The notes: a model not told the origin generated them from the letters alone. A stretch of 10,676 nt of DNA from an uncultured Myxococcales bacterium (GCA_937915965.1 CALGHC010000441.1:1-10676); one strand, 5' to 3'. Shown: positions 1 through 6,996, counted from the first letter of the stretch. Made by a program: numbers and translations.

Positions 1-1
1 C

Positions 2-2839
2 TTGAAGTTCAAGGGCAACGGGGTATTTTCGGTTTTTTGGGCGATCGATCCGGGGTGCGCGGGCGTCTTTGTGAACTGCGACGACGGCGAGGTCTGCACC
101 ACCGATACGTGTGATCCCGATGGCGGCTGCAGCCACGGCCAGGCGATCGCGCCCTGCGACGACGGCGACGCCTGTACCGAGCTCGACGCATGTCTGGCGG
201 GTGCGTGCGAGGCGGGCGCGGCCAAGGACTGCGACGACGCCAACCCGTGCACCACCGACACCTGCGACGCGGTCAGCGGGCTCTGCGCTCACGAGGCGGC
301 GGCGCTCTCTTGCGAAGACGGCAGCGTCTGCACCATCGGTGACAACTGCGCCGACGGCGCCTGCCAGGCCGGCTCGGCGATCGGCTGTGGCGACGACGAC
401 CCCTGCACCGCCGACAGCTGTGACGCCAAGACTGGCTGCGCGCACGCGCCGACCGACGGAGATTGCGACGACGGCGACGCTTGCACCAGCGCCGATGTCT
501 GCGCGAACGGCTCGTGCGCCGCCGGGGGCGCCCTCTCGTGTGACGACGGCAGCCCGTGCACCACCGACACCTGTGTGGCAGACGTCGGCTGCCAACATGC
601 CGCGGCCGCGGGAGACTGCGATGACGGCAACGCCTGCACCAGCGGCGATGCCTGTGCCAGCGGCGCGTGCGTGTCGGGAGCGGCCCTGCCATGTGACGAC
701 GACAAACCATGCACGACCGACACCTGCGATACCCAGTCTGGCTGCAGCCACAACGCCAACGGCGCCGGCTGCGACGACGGCGACGCCTGCACCGCCGGCG
801 ATGGCTGCGCGAACGGCGCTTGTGTCGGCGGTGGCGCGATCGCTTGCAGCGACGGCAACCCCTGCACGGCGGACAGCTGTGATCCGACGTCGGGCTGTCT
901 GCATGTGGCCAACGAGGCCGCATGCACTGACGGCAACGTCTGCACGGTGGAAGACCTGTGCAGCGACGGCAGCTGCGTGCCCGGGCTCGCCCAGGATTGC
1001 GACGACGACAACACCTGCACCAACGACAAGTGCCACCCCAAGGACGGCTGCCAGAACGTCGCCAACCAGCTTCCTTGCGGCGATGGCGGTGCGTGTGTGG
1101 GCGGCAGCGGCTGCGTCGGCGGCGCATGCAAGGCCGGCGCTTCGGTCGACTGCAACGACGGCAACGCCTGCACCGATGACGCCTGTGACCCCGGCAAGGG
1201 CTGTGTCTATCTCGCCAACGCTGCGACGTGTACGGACGGCAACCTCTGCTCGGTCGGCGACACCTGCGCAGCAGGGGCGTGCAAGCCGGGTCCGGCCCTC
1301 GACTGTGACGACGGCAACGCTTGCACTGCGGACGCCTGCGACTCCGAGTCCGGTTGCAGCACCAAGGCAAACAGCCTGCCGTGCGACGACGGCGACGCGT
1401 GCACCGCCGGAGACGCCTGCGCGGCCGCCGCATGCGTGGGTGGCAAGCAGCTCGCCTGCGGCGACGGCAACCCCTGTACGTCTGACGCCTGCGACGCCGT
1501 CGCTGGCTGCGTCTTCACCGAGACCACCGCCGGCTGCACCGACGGCAACGTCTGCACGTCCGACGACACCTGCGACGGCGGCGCATGCCTGCCGGGCGCG
1601 GCGACGTCTTGCGATGACAGCAACCCGTGCACCGACGACGCATGCGACGGCAAGGCCGGCTGCCAGCACGCCGCCAACGTGGTTCCGTGCAGCGACGGTT
1701 CGGCATGCACCCTGGGCGACACCTGCTCGGCAGGCGAATGCGCCAGCGGCAAGATCGCCAGCTGCAACGACGGCAACCCCTGCACCGACGACGGCTGCGA
1801 CCCGGCCAAGGGCTGCACCCACGCCGCCAACTCCGCGCCGTGCAACGACGGCAACGCGTGCACCGCACCGGACACCTGCGGCGGCGGCGCGTGCGTCGGC
1901 GAATCGGTGGATTGCGCCGACGGCGACGCATGTACGTCGGACTATTGCGACATCGGGCTGGGCTGCCAGCACGCCACCAAGCCGGGTCACCTCGACTGCG
2001 GCGGCCAGTGCGTCGAGGTGCAGTTCAACACCGCCCACTGCGGCAAGTGCGGCAACGCCTGCGACCCGGGATCGCTTTGCCTCGGCGCGACGTGCGTGGC
2101 GATCGTCTGCGTGCCCAACGGCGTCGGGTCCTGCTACAGCGGCGCCGACGGGACCCAGGGGGTTGGTCTATGCAAGGCCGGCGCGCGCACCTGCAACGCC
2201 AGCGGAACAGAGTGGCTGCCGGGTTGCCCGGGCGAACTGACTCCGACCAGCGAAGAGGACTGCGACACCCCTGGAGACGACGACTGCGACGGCAAGGCCA
2301 ACCCGGCCGAGATCTGCGGGCCGGCGGTCTATCGCCTCTCGAAGGCGCCGAATTGTGGCAGCTACTGCTACTACGACGAACCGCACAACACGGCCGTCTC
2401 GGGCGATCCCGCCGACAACAGCGGCGTCGACACCTACGCTCCGGGCCAGCTCGTCGACGGCAAGAAGGGCGGCGACGCGTGGGCCGCGGACCTCGGCAAC
2501 GGTCACGCCTACGAGTGGGTCGGCTGGTCGGGCCAGAACGCGACGGTCACCTTCCGTTTCCCCAAGGCGCGCGAGGTGCAGAAGGTCATCGTCGGCCTCA
2601 ACGCCCAGCAATATGGCGGCGTGAACGAGCCCAACGCGATCGCCCTGAGTTTCAGCATCGACGACGTGGTCTGGACCAAGCCGATCAGCTTCCAGAAGGC
2701 CAACGGCTCGCTGCCGAAGATCCCAGCGGGCAAACGTGGCGACGTCACCCTGGTTGTCGGCAAGCAGACCGCGCAGTACATGCGTATGACGTTCACGGAC
2801 CAGGGTTGGACCTTCGTCGACGAGGTCGTCTTCGAGTAG
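2..2839 (+). CDS. Giant secreted CTDC-type cysteine-repeat protein with discoidin-like C-terminus (5' partial)
   Basis: Probably an extracellular or cell-surface structural or adhesive protein. The frame is open to the window edge and no signal peptide is visible, so the true start is most likely upstream; a TTG at position 2 has no visible ribosome binding site. Residues 26-665 are 25 alternating half-repeats of about 25-26 residues with four Cys each. The odd ones (C-x5-C-x4-C-x5-C, 'CDDGNPCT-D-CD--GC-H') match the Dictyostelium CTDC repeat family. Residues 666 to about 700 form a Stig1-like segment with CGKCGNAC. About 705-775 is the Myxococcota-type 'G-C--G---C' plus DDDCDG segment. Residues 776-945 form a domain with an 'LVDGKKGG' segment, alternating beta-type sequence and a terminal GWTFVDEVVF motif, as in F5/8-type (galactose-binding-like) carbohydrate-binding domains. 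Family assignment comes from motif recognition; ligand and partners are unknown. The gene is convergent with the DinB-like gene. Confidence 0.85.
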   Translation: MKFKGNGVFSVFWAIDPGCAGVFVNCDDGEVCTTDTCDPDGGCSHGQAIAPCDDGDACTELDACLAGACEAGAAKDCDDANPCTTDTCDAVSGLCAHEAAALSCEDGSVCTIGDNCADGACQAGSAIGCGDDDPCTADSCDAKTGCAHAPTDGDCDDGDACTSADVCANGSCAAGGALSCDDGSPCTTDTCVADVGCQHAAAAGDCDDGNACTSGDACASGACVSGAALPCDDDKPCTTDTCDTQSGCSHNANGAGCDDGDACTAGDGCANGACVGGGAIACSDGNPCTADSCDPTSGCLHVANEAACTDGNVCTVEDLCSDGSCVPGLAQDCDDDNTCTNDKCHPKDGCQNVANQLPCGDGGACVGGSGCVGGACKAGASVDCNDGNACTDDACDPGKGCVYLANAATCTDGNLCSVGDTCAAGACKPGPALDCDDGNACTADACDSESGCSTKANSLPCDDGDACTAGDACAAAACVGGKQLACGDGNPCTSDACDAVAGCVFTETTAGCTDGNVCTSDDTCDGGACLPGAATSCDDSNPCTDDACDGKAGCQHAANVVPCSDGSACTLGDTCSAGECASGKIASCNDGNPCTDDGCDPAKGCTHAANSAPCNDGNACTAPDTCGGGACVGESVDCADGDACTSDYCDIGLGCQHATKPGHLDCGGQCVEVQFNTAHCGKCGNACDPGSLCLGATCVAIVCVPNGVGSCYSGADGTQGVGLCKAGARTCNASGTEWLPGCPGELTPTSEEDCDTPGDDDCDGKANPAEICGPAVYRLSKAPNCGSYCYYDEPHNTAVSGDPADNSGVDTYAPGQLVDGKKGGDAWAADLGNGHAYEWVGWSGQNATVTFRFPKAREVQKVIVGLNAQQYGGVNEPNAIALSFSIDDVVWTKPISFQKANGSLPKIPAGKRGDVTLVVGKQTAQYMRMTFTDQGWTFVDEVVFE
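77..1996 (+). repeat. Coding tandem repeat: 25 alternating CTDC-like cysteine half-repeats (about 153-bp double unit)
   Basis: Each half-repeat begins at the Cys of a C-[DNSTG]-D-[GDAS] motif. Thirteen type-A units (C-x5-C-x4-C-x5-C, then usually His or another residue) strictly alternate with twelve type-B units (C-x5-C-x5-C-x4-C, then x-x-G). The array starts and ends with type A. The 640 residues contain about 100 Cys at almost constant spacing and essentially no long hydrophobic stretch. The period of the A+B pair is about 51 residues. The DNA copies are similar but not identical, with synonymous drift, so the array is old relative to the short perfect arrays elsewhere in the window. Confidence 0.95.
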
Positions 2840-2902
2840 CGCTCGTCTCGCGCAGCCGTCGTCCTCAAGTAGCGGTCGCGCTGGCCCGCGCTTCTGGTCG
2901 AC

Positions 2903-2949
2903 GGCGCCATTGCGGCGCCTTGACCAACCCGGTCGTCGCTGGGGTCAAG
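2903..2949. terminator. Possible bidirectional terminator between convergent genes
   Basis: Two overlapping inverted repeats lie in the 105-bp gap between the convergent stop codons. One is GGCGCC-ATTGC-GGCGCC (2903-2919). The other is CTTGACC (2919-2925) pairing with GGTCAAG (2943-2949), which reaches into the stop codon of the minus-strand gene. They share a base, so they would compete. Neither is followed by a T-tract, so a canonical intrinsic terminator is not shown. Confidence 0.25.
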
Positions 2950-3481
2950 CGCTGCCAGCGGTCGCCTGTCGGTGGGCCAGGGTCGCCGGCATCACCCCCA
3001 TGTCGCCTTCGATCCACACCCCGGCCGCGCGCAATAAGATGCCAAGCAGGGCGTAGTGGTGGACGGCGTGACTGTGCAGGAAGAGGAGCTCGCGGCCCAG
3101 CGAGGTCGTCGCGGTCGGCCGATCGCGCCCGCCGGCCGTCGTGCGCTGACAGATCCGCAGCGGCTGGTCGATCTGGGCGGCGTCGAGGGCTTCGAGGCGC
3201 CGGCGCAGCGCCGCGCTGGCGGCGATCGCCTGGTCCGGGTCGGTCTCGATGCGCGTGTCGCGGGCGCGCGCGTCGTAGTCGACCAGGCCGTCTTGCAGGC
3301 CGTCGAGCAGAAGGGTGACGTGGTCGAGATGGTGGCGAATGTGTGCGCCTGGGCGGTCGCAGCCCAGGTCGGGGCGCGGCGTGCCATAGAACTGCCGGTC
3401 CATCTGCTCGATCAGTCGCTCGCCGTCGGCGAGGGACGCGCAGATCGCGGTGACAGTGGCCGTCTGGGCTGGGGTGTTCAT
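2945..3481 (-). CDS. DinB-like / DUF664-type four-helix-bundle metalloprotein
   Basis: A 178-residue, largely helical cytoplasmic protein of the DinB/YfiT superfamily. Members are four-helix bundles that hold a divalent metal through three histidines; some act as thiol-dependent transferases, but most are uncharacterised. The sequence shows the expected two His clusters: HIRHHLDH at residues 47-54 in the second predicted helix and HSHAVHH at 136-142 (HxxxH geometry) in the last helix, with E131-L-L-F-L ahead of it. The length is right for the family. I chose the ATG at 3481 because CCAGGAG lies about 9 bases upstream. A GTG at 3505 would add eight residues but has no ribosome binding site. 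It lies 123 bp downstream of the asparagine-synthase-like gene on the same strand, so co-transcription is possible but unproven. The specific substrate cannot be read from the sequence. Confidence 0.8.
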   Translation of the reverse strand: MNTPAQTATVTAICASLADGERLIEQMDRQFYGTPRPDLGCDRPGAHIRHHLDHVTLLLDGLQDGLVDYDARARDTRIETDPDQAIAASAALRRRLEALDAAQIDQPLRICQRTTAGGRDRPTATTSLGRELLFLHSHAVHHYALLGILLRAAGVWIEGDMGVMPATLAHRQATAGSA

Positions 3482-3490
3482 GGGCGCAGT

Positions 3491-3497
3491 CTCCTGG
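3491..3497 (-). promoter_or_regulatory. Ribosome binding site of the DinB-like gene
   Basis: Read on the minus strand, CCAGGAG ends nine bases before the ATG at 3481. It supports that start over the in-frame GTG at 3505. Confidence 0.7.
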
Positions 3498-3519
3498 TTG
3501 GTCACGCCGAGGCGATGGC

Positions 3520-3538
3520 GGGCACCCCGTCGGCGCCC
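3520..3538 (-). terminator. GC-rich hairpin between the asparagine-synthase-like and DinB-like genes
   Basis: A seven-base stem, with one G-T wobble in the minus-strand transcript, joins GGGCACC (3520-3526) and GGCGCCC (3532-3538) around a five-base loop. There is no T-tract. It could attenuate or end the upstream minus-strand transcript, or be chance in GC-rich DNA. The rest of the 123-bp gap shows no clear promoter. Confidence 0.2.
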
Positions 3539-3604
3539 GGCAGGGTAGCCGCGCGCTCAGGGGGCTGCAAACCTCAGCGGCTGTGCGCTGCTGCCCGCCC
3601 AGCC

Positions 3605-5422
3605 TTATGGCTTCATCACGCGCGCTGGTCGCGGACGCAGCGGTCGACTCAGCGCCAACCGCATGCCCGCGCAGGTCATGATGTGCACGAGTGGCCGCAG
3701 CGACGGCCGCGAGCGCATCTGCGCGAAGCGCTGCGTGATCGCCTCGCGGCGGACGACATCGAAGAAGCCGTCGTCTCCGGGCGCCAGCACAAAGGCCTCA
3801 ATCTCGTCGGCCTGACGTTGCCAGACCCCGAACTGCGGCAACAGCTGCAAAGCGGGGCCCGCCACCGGCGGCGCGACGGTGCCGAGGCCGCGGCACAGGG
3901 AGGGTGCCCAGCGGTCGCCTGCGAACCCCTGCCGCCACAGCCAATCGTCGAAGCCGCGCAACAGCTCGAAGTGCAGGCGATGGCGGCGCCGATCACCGAG
4001 GGACAGGCGCTGATACGCGCGGTGCAAGGCGGGCAGGGCCAGCGGTTGCACAGTCGGCGGGCCAACGCCGTCGGCCTGTTGGGCCTGGCCCAGCCAGCGT
4101 CCCATCCGGGTCTCGTAGTGCCAACGGTCGTGCAGCGCGTCGAGGCGCGTGCCGCTCGCCGCGCATCCGGCCAGCCAGGCGGCGAGGCGTTCTCGGCACC
4201 TGGCGACGGCCGCGTCGGTCAGCAGGTCCCAGCGGTCGATGAAGGTGCGCGACGCGTAGAAGCGCCGCGCCATCGGCCACCCCAGGAGGAATCGTAACAT
4301 CGCGTGGCTCTTGTAGATCTCGCCGTAGTTGCCGTGCACGCCGGCGATGCGCTCGCGCGTGTCGCTGCCCTTGAGATCGAACGCGGCCAATGTGACCTCG
4401 GCCTGGGCAAGGTGGCGCTCGAGCGCGTCAAAGAACTCGACCTCGGCCAGCGGCGGCTCGAGGCGGCGCAGCTCGAGCCCGTAGTGGTCGGCGAGGCGGG
4501 CCGCGACGACGGCGTCCGGATGATCCGCTACGGAACGCAGATAGCAGTAGTCGATTCGATCGGTCAGGCCAGCGCGCAGGGCAGCGGCGAGTACGACCCG
4601 GCTGTCCTTACCGCCCGTGAGGGCCACGCGAAATCGCACATCCGGCAGCCGCTGCAGCTGCTTGAGGCTGTCGGCGACGACATCCAACAGGCCGCTCCAT
4701 CGTGTCGCGGCGCCATCGTCACCGTCCGGGCTCGCCGCCACGCCGACGGTCGGCGCCGCCCGCTCCGCGGGCCGTCGCGGCCGCGTCTCGATGCCGCTTG
4801 GCCCGCCGGACAGGAGCTGGTCGCTGGCCAGCCAGTGGACTCCCGGCCAGCAGGTCGCGGTGCCAAATGGGCAGCCCACACCGGAGACCAGCCAGGCGAG
4901 CTCGAAAGCATCTGGCGTCGGCAAGCTGCCGCCGGCGATCACGCCCTCGTCGAGGGCCGCGGTCACCAGCATGGCTCGGTTCGAGATGGCCTGAACGGCA
5001 CCGCGCCGGCCGAAGTACACATGGTTGCCGGCGAGATAGCCGGTCGCCGCTTGCAAGTTGCCGTCGTGGCCGAGGCGCGCGATCGAGTACTCGCCTGGCA
5101 GGCTCCCGTCGAGGAGGTCCGCGCCTGGCCGGTCGATCATGGTCGCGGTGTTGGCAGCGACAGACGCAGCGACCGGCAGGTCGTCGTCCTCCCTCAGCCA
5201 GCCATCGAGGACCAGCGCCCCGCCTTCGTCGACGTGCAGCCAGCTGCCGCGTGCCGCCTCGTCGCAGACCGACCAGACAGACAACCCTGCGTCGGCGCGC
5301 TCTGCATGGAAGGCCTCGCTCGATTCGGCCACGAAGGGCAGCCAGCGGCGCCCGGCCGCCATGCGCGCCGCGGTCTCCGTTGGGCCTCCTGCGCCCGTGA
5401 CGATCAACCATGCACTGCCCAC
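3605..5422 (-). CDS. Asparagine-synthase-like ATP-dependent amide ligase, degenerate glutaminase domain
   Basis: About 605 residues, the usual length of the AsnB superfamily. The C-terminal half carries an ATP-pyrophosphatase P-loop, TGGKDS at residues 269-274 (family SGGxDS), preceded by RFRVAL and followed by RVVLAAALRAG. A second family position, GNYGE at 364-368, stands where AsnB has G-x-x-[SG]-DE. By family knowledge such domains adenylate a carboxylate for amide formation. The N-terminal half (AWLIVTGAGG onward, with GEYSIARLG and a YFGRRGAVQAISN-type segment) has the layout of a class II glutaminase domain but no Cys at position 2, so it probably cannot release ammonia from glutamine. 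The GTG at 5422 is preferred: it has AAGG upstream and sits just before the first strand. The frame runs open to 5821, but that extension crosses the tandem arrays and the opposite gene's start. Lasso-peptide cyclases also have degenerate N-domains, but no precursor gene is seen. True substrate unknown. Confidence 0.8.
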   Translation of the reverse strand: MGSAWLIVTGAGGPTETAARMAAGRRWLPFVAESSEAFHAERADAGLSVWSVCDEAARGSWLHVDEGGALVLDGWLREDDDLPVAASVAANTATMIDRPGADLLDGSLPGEYSIARLGHDGNLQAATGYLAGNHVYFGRRGAVQAISNRAMLVTAALDEGVIAGGSLPTPDAFELAWLVSGVGCPFGTATCWPGVHWLASDQLLSGGPSGIETRPRRPAERAAPTVGVAASPDGDDGAATRWSGLLDVVADSLKQLQRLPDVRFRVALTGGKDSRVVLAAALRAGLTDRIDYCYLRSVADHPDAVVAARLADHYGLELRRLEPPLAEVEFFDALERHLAQAEVTLAAFDLKGSDTRERIAGVHGNYGEIYKSHAMLRFLLGWPMARRFYASRTFIDRWDLLTDAAVARCRERLAAWLAGCAASGTRLDALHDRWHYETRMGRWLGQAQQADGVGPPTVQPLALPALHRAYQRLSLGDRRRHRLHFELLRGFDDWLWRQGFAGDRWAPSLCRGLGTVAPPVAGPALQLLPQFGVWQRQADEIEAFVLAPGDDGFFDVVRREAITQRFAQMRSRPSLRPLVHIMTCAGMRLALSRPLRPRPARVMKP

Positions 5423-5525
5423 CGATTCGCCCGCCTTGTCGTGATACTGCGGCGGCTCGGCCGAGGACCTTCGACGCCTGGACCTTGTCGGCTTGGCCCA
5501 AGATCCGTTACATCCGACAGCCGTA

Positions 5526-5570
5526 GCGCCGCTCCGTCCAGTGCCGCTCCGTCCAGTGCCGCTCCGCCTG
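5526..5570. repeat. Tandem array, 3 x 15 bp
   Basis: Three adjacent 15-bp units of the form GTGCCGCTCCGTCCA occupy 5526-5540, 5541-5555 and 5556-5570. The first begins GC instead of GT and the last ends in CCTG, so two units are nearly perfect and one is diverged. The array lies in the 262-bp divergent intergenic region, one base before the 24-bp array. I see no convincing sigma-70 boxes in 5423-5525. Confidence 0.95.
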
Positions 5571-5571
5571 A

Positions 5572-5643
5572 TTCCGTACGATCCACTGGGACCCGTTCCG
5601 TACGATCCACTGGGACCCGTTCCGTACGATCCACTGGGACCCG
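5572..5643. repeat. Tandem array, 3 x 24 bp, with CGTACG core
   Basis: Three identical 24-bp units (5572-5595, 5596-5619, 5620-5643) begin TTCCGTACGATCC and end CTGGGACCCG. Each contains the palindrome CGTACG, spaced 24 bp apart (about 2.3 helical turns). The array ends 41 bp before the ATG of the P460-like lipoprotein, so it covers that gene's likely promoter zone and also lies upstream of the divergent asparagine-synthase-like gene. Confidence 0.97.
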
Positions 5644-5684
5644 ATATTCTCCCCTTTGCTGGGCCCACGCCAGAGGAAGCAACC

Positions 5685-6203
5685 ATGCCGATCCCAACCC
5701 GAGTGGAAACCCGTCGCCTTGTCGCTCCAGCCGCGATCGCGGCGGCCTCGGTGTTGGTCGTTGTCGCCTGCGCCAGCGACTGGGACAGCCAGACCTTCTT
5801 CCCAGACACATTCGCCGACACCTACACGCGGGTCGCGACCTGCCGACCCAGCACCCACCCCAAGGCCGCCTACGTCGAGACCTGGTTGTCGCCCAACGGC
5901 GCCGAGAGGTGGGCCGAGTGGAAGGCCGCGATCGCGGCCGGTGCGACCACAGTCGAGCCTTTCGCCGAGGGAACCGTGCTGGTCAAGGCGCAGTATTTCG
6001 ACAGCGACTGCGATGACCTCGACAACTACACCGCGATGAAGAAGCTGGCGGTGGGTGCGCTGCCCGAGTCGGATGACTGGCACTGGCAGGTTGTCGGGGC
6101 CGAGGGCGCGACGACCGAGTGCTGCGAGAACAAGAACTGCTGGAACTGCCACGCGTCGCTATGCCCGGACAGCCTGTACCCGTTCGTTTGCACGCAGCCG
6201 TAG
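5685..6203 (+). CDS. Cytochrome P460-family-like haem lipoprotein
   Basis: A 172-residue predicted outer-membrane lipoprotein. After Arg10-Arg11 comes a hydrophobic segment (residues 12-28) ending VVAC, with the lipobox Cys at 29; the +2 residue is Ala, which suits export to the outer membrane. The C-terminal half has the cytochrome P460 layout: 'GTVLVKAQYF', then 'YTAMKKLAVGALPESDDWHW', then a c-type haem motif CWNCH at residues 152-156 near the C-terminus. P460 proteins bind haem c, often with a Lys cross-link, and act on hydroxylamine or nitrogen oxides. Whether a cross-linking Lys is present (K in VKAQ or AMKK) cannot be decided here. Unusual extra Cys flank the motif (TECCENKNC, SLC, VC), suggesting added disulfides. 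The ATG at 5685 is chosen for AGAGGAA upstream and the signal peptide; the frame is open back to 5493 through the arrays. The stop lies inside the 20-bp repeat array. Confidence 0.78.
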   Translation: MPIPTRVETRRLVAPAAIAAASVLVVVACASDWDSQTFFPDTFADTYTRVATCRPSTHPKAAYVETWLSPNGAERWAEWKAAIAAGATTVEPFAEGTVLVKAQYFDSDCDDLDNYTAMKKLAVGALPESDDWHWQVVGAEGATTECCENKNCWNCHASLCPDSLYPFVCTQP

Positions 6204-6244
6204 CCGTTTGCACGCAGCCGTAGCCGTTTGCACGCAGCCGTAGC
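6185..6244. repeat. Tandem array, 3 x 20 bp, stop codon in all three forward frames
   Basis: Three identical units beginning CGTTTGCACGCAGCCG and ending TAGC occupy 6185-6204, 6205-6224 and 6225-6244. The first contains the last codons (V-C-T-Q-P) and TAG stop of the P460-like gene. Because 20 is not a multiple of three, the TAGs at 6201, 6221 and 6241 fall in three different frames. The gap up to the convergent gene's stop at 6280 has only weak GC hairpins and no canonical terminator. Confidence 0.97.
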
Positions 6245-6279
6245 GTCGCGGATGCCCCGCGCCCCGTCGGCGACACGAT

Positions 6280-6996
6280 TCAGTCGCCCGGAGCGGATCC
6301 TGCGACCCGAGCCCGCAGCGTGCCGACGCCTTCGATTCGCGCCACGAGGCGGTCGCCGCGCGCCAACGGCCCGACACCCGAAGGCGTGCCGGTGAACAGC
6401 AGGTCTCCCGCCTCGATCGCGACCAGCCGCGACAGCGCAGCGACGCTCTCTGCCACGGACCAGATCAGATCGGCGAGGTCGGCACGCTGGCGGGTCTGAT
6501 CGTTGACCATCAGCTCGATCGCGCCGCGCGTCGGGTGGCCAATGGTGGCCGCGAGGCGCAGCGCCGAGGTGGGCGCAGACGCGTCGAATCCCTTCGCCAT
6601 CGCCCAGGGGCGGCCGTCGCGCTTCGCTTCGCGTTGCAGATCGCGGCGGGTCAGATCGACGCCGACGCAGTAGCCGATCACATGGTCGAGCGCGGTCGCG
6701 GCGTCCAGATCACGGCCGGCGAGGCCTATCGCTGCGACCAACTCGACCTCGTGGTGCAGGTCCACGGTCGCCATGGGGTAGGGTACGGCCAGCTCCGAGT
6801 CACCGACTGGCGCGTAGACGGCATCGCCCGGCTTGGCGAAGAAGAACGGTGGCTCGCGAGTCGGATCGCCGCCCATTTCGCGGGCGTGATCGGCGTAGTT
6901 GCGGCCGATGCACCAGACCCGCCGAACGGCGAAGCGCTTGTCTGTACCAGCGACCGGAATGGTCGGGAGTTGGTGCGGCTCAACGATCCATGTCAT
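6280..6996 (-). CDS. Fumarylacetoacetate hydrolase family protein (fumarylpyruvate/acylpyruvate hydrolase-like)
   Basis: A 238-residue cytoplasmic enzyme of the FAH superfamily, close in layout to FAHD1/NagK-type acylpyruvases, which cleave C-C bonds in 2,4-diketo acids using Mg or Mn. Clear family motifs run in order: 'VWCIGRNYADHAREMG' (28-42), 'PPFFFAKPGDAV' (49-60), the metal ligands HHEVE with E83 and E85, GVDLTRRDLQ with D114, 'WAMAKGFDASAP' (131-142) and GTPSGVG (203-209) followed by GD. No catalytic residue appears missing and the length is complete. The ATG at 6996 is preceded by GGGAGG four bases upstream. The 9-bp repeat array starts within that ribosome binding site, so expression may depend on array length. 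No aromatic-degradation genes lie beside it, so the pathway (gentisate, tyrosine or general oxaloacetate-type decarboxylation) is not determined. Confidence 0.93.
   Translation of the reverse strand: MTWIVEPHQLPTIPVAGTDKRFAVRRVWCIGRNYADHAREMGGDPTREPPFFFAKPGDAVYAPVGDSELAVPYPMATVDLHHEVELVAAIGLAGRDLDAATALDHVIGYCVGVDLTRRDLQREAKRDGRPWAMAKGFDASAPTSALRLAATIGHPTRGAIELMVNDQTRQRADLADLIWSVAESVAALSRLVAIEAGDLLFTGTPSGVGPLARGDRLVARIEGVGTLRARVAGSAPGD

Noticed and set aside
111..2240. Long open frames overlapping the cysteine-repeat gene on both strands (e.g. 111-2240 forward, 273-1433 reverse)
   Set aside because: They are low-complexity Ala/Thr/Arg-rich translations of the repeat DNA in other frames. Only the frame starting at position 2 has recognisable Cys spacing and domains.
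5493..5684. Earlier start of the P460-like protein at 5493 with VPLRP and VPYDPLGP repeats
   Set aside because: It would bury the signal peptide and lipobox inside the protein. The ATG at 5685 has a good Shine-Dalgarno and directly precedes the signal sequence.
5423..5684. Lasso-peptide or other RiPP precursor next to the asparagine-synthase-like gene
   Set aside because: No small open frame with a leader/core pattern, and no protease or leader-binding gene, is visible on either side.
5423..5821. N-terminal extension of the asparagine-synthase-like protein to 5821
   Set aside because: The added residues are translations of the tandem arrays (GPSGSYGT repeats) and of the opposite strand of the lipoprotein gene's signal-peptide region. 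The first family-like beta strand begins just after the GTG at 5422.
3056..6016. Forward open frames 3056-4297 and 4304-6016
   Set aside because: They are antisense shadows of the DinB-like and asparagine-synthase-like genes in GC-rich DNA. Their translations show no domain, and the minus-strand proteins have clear family motifs.
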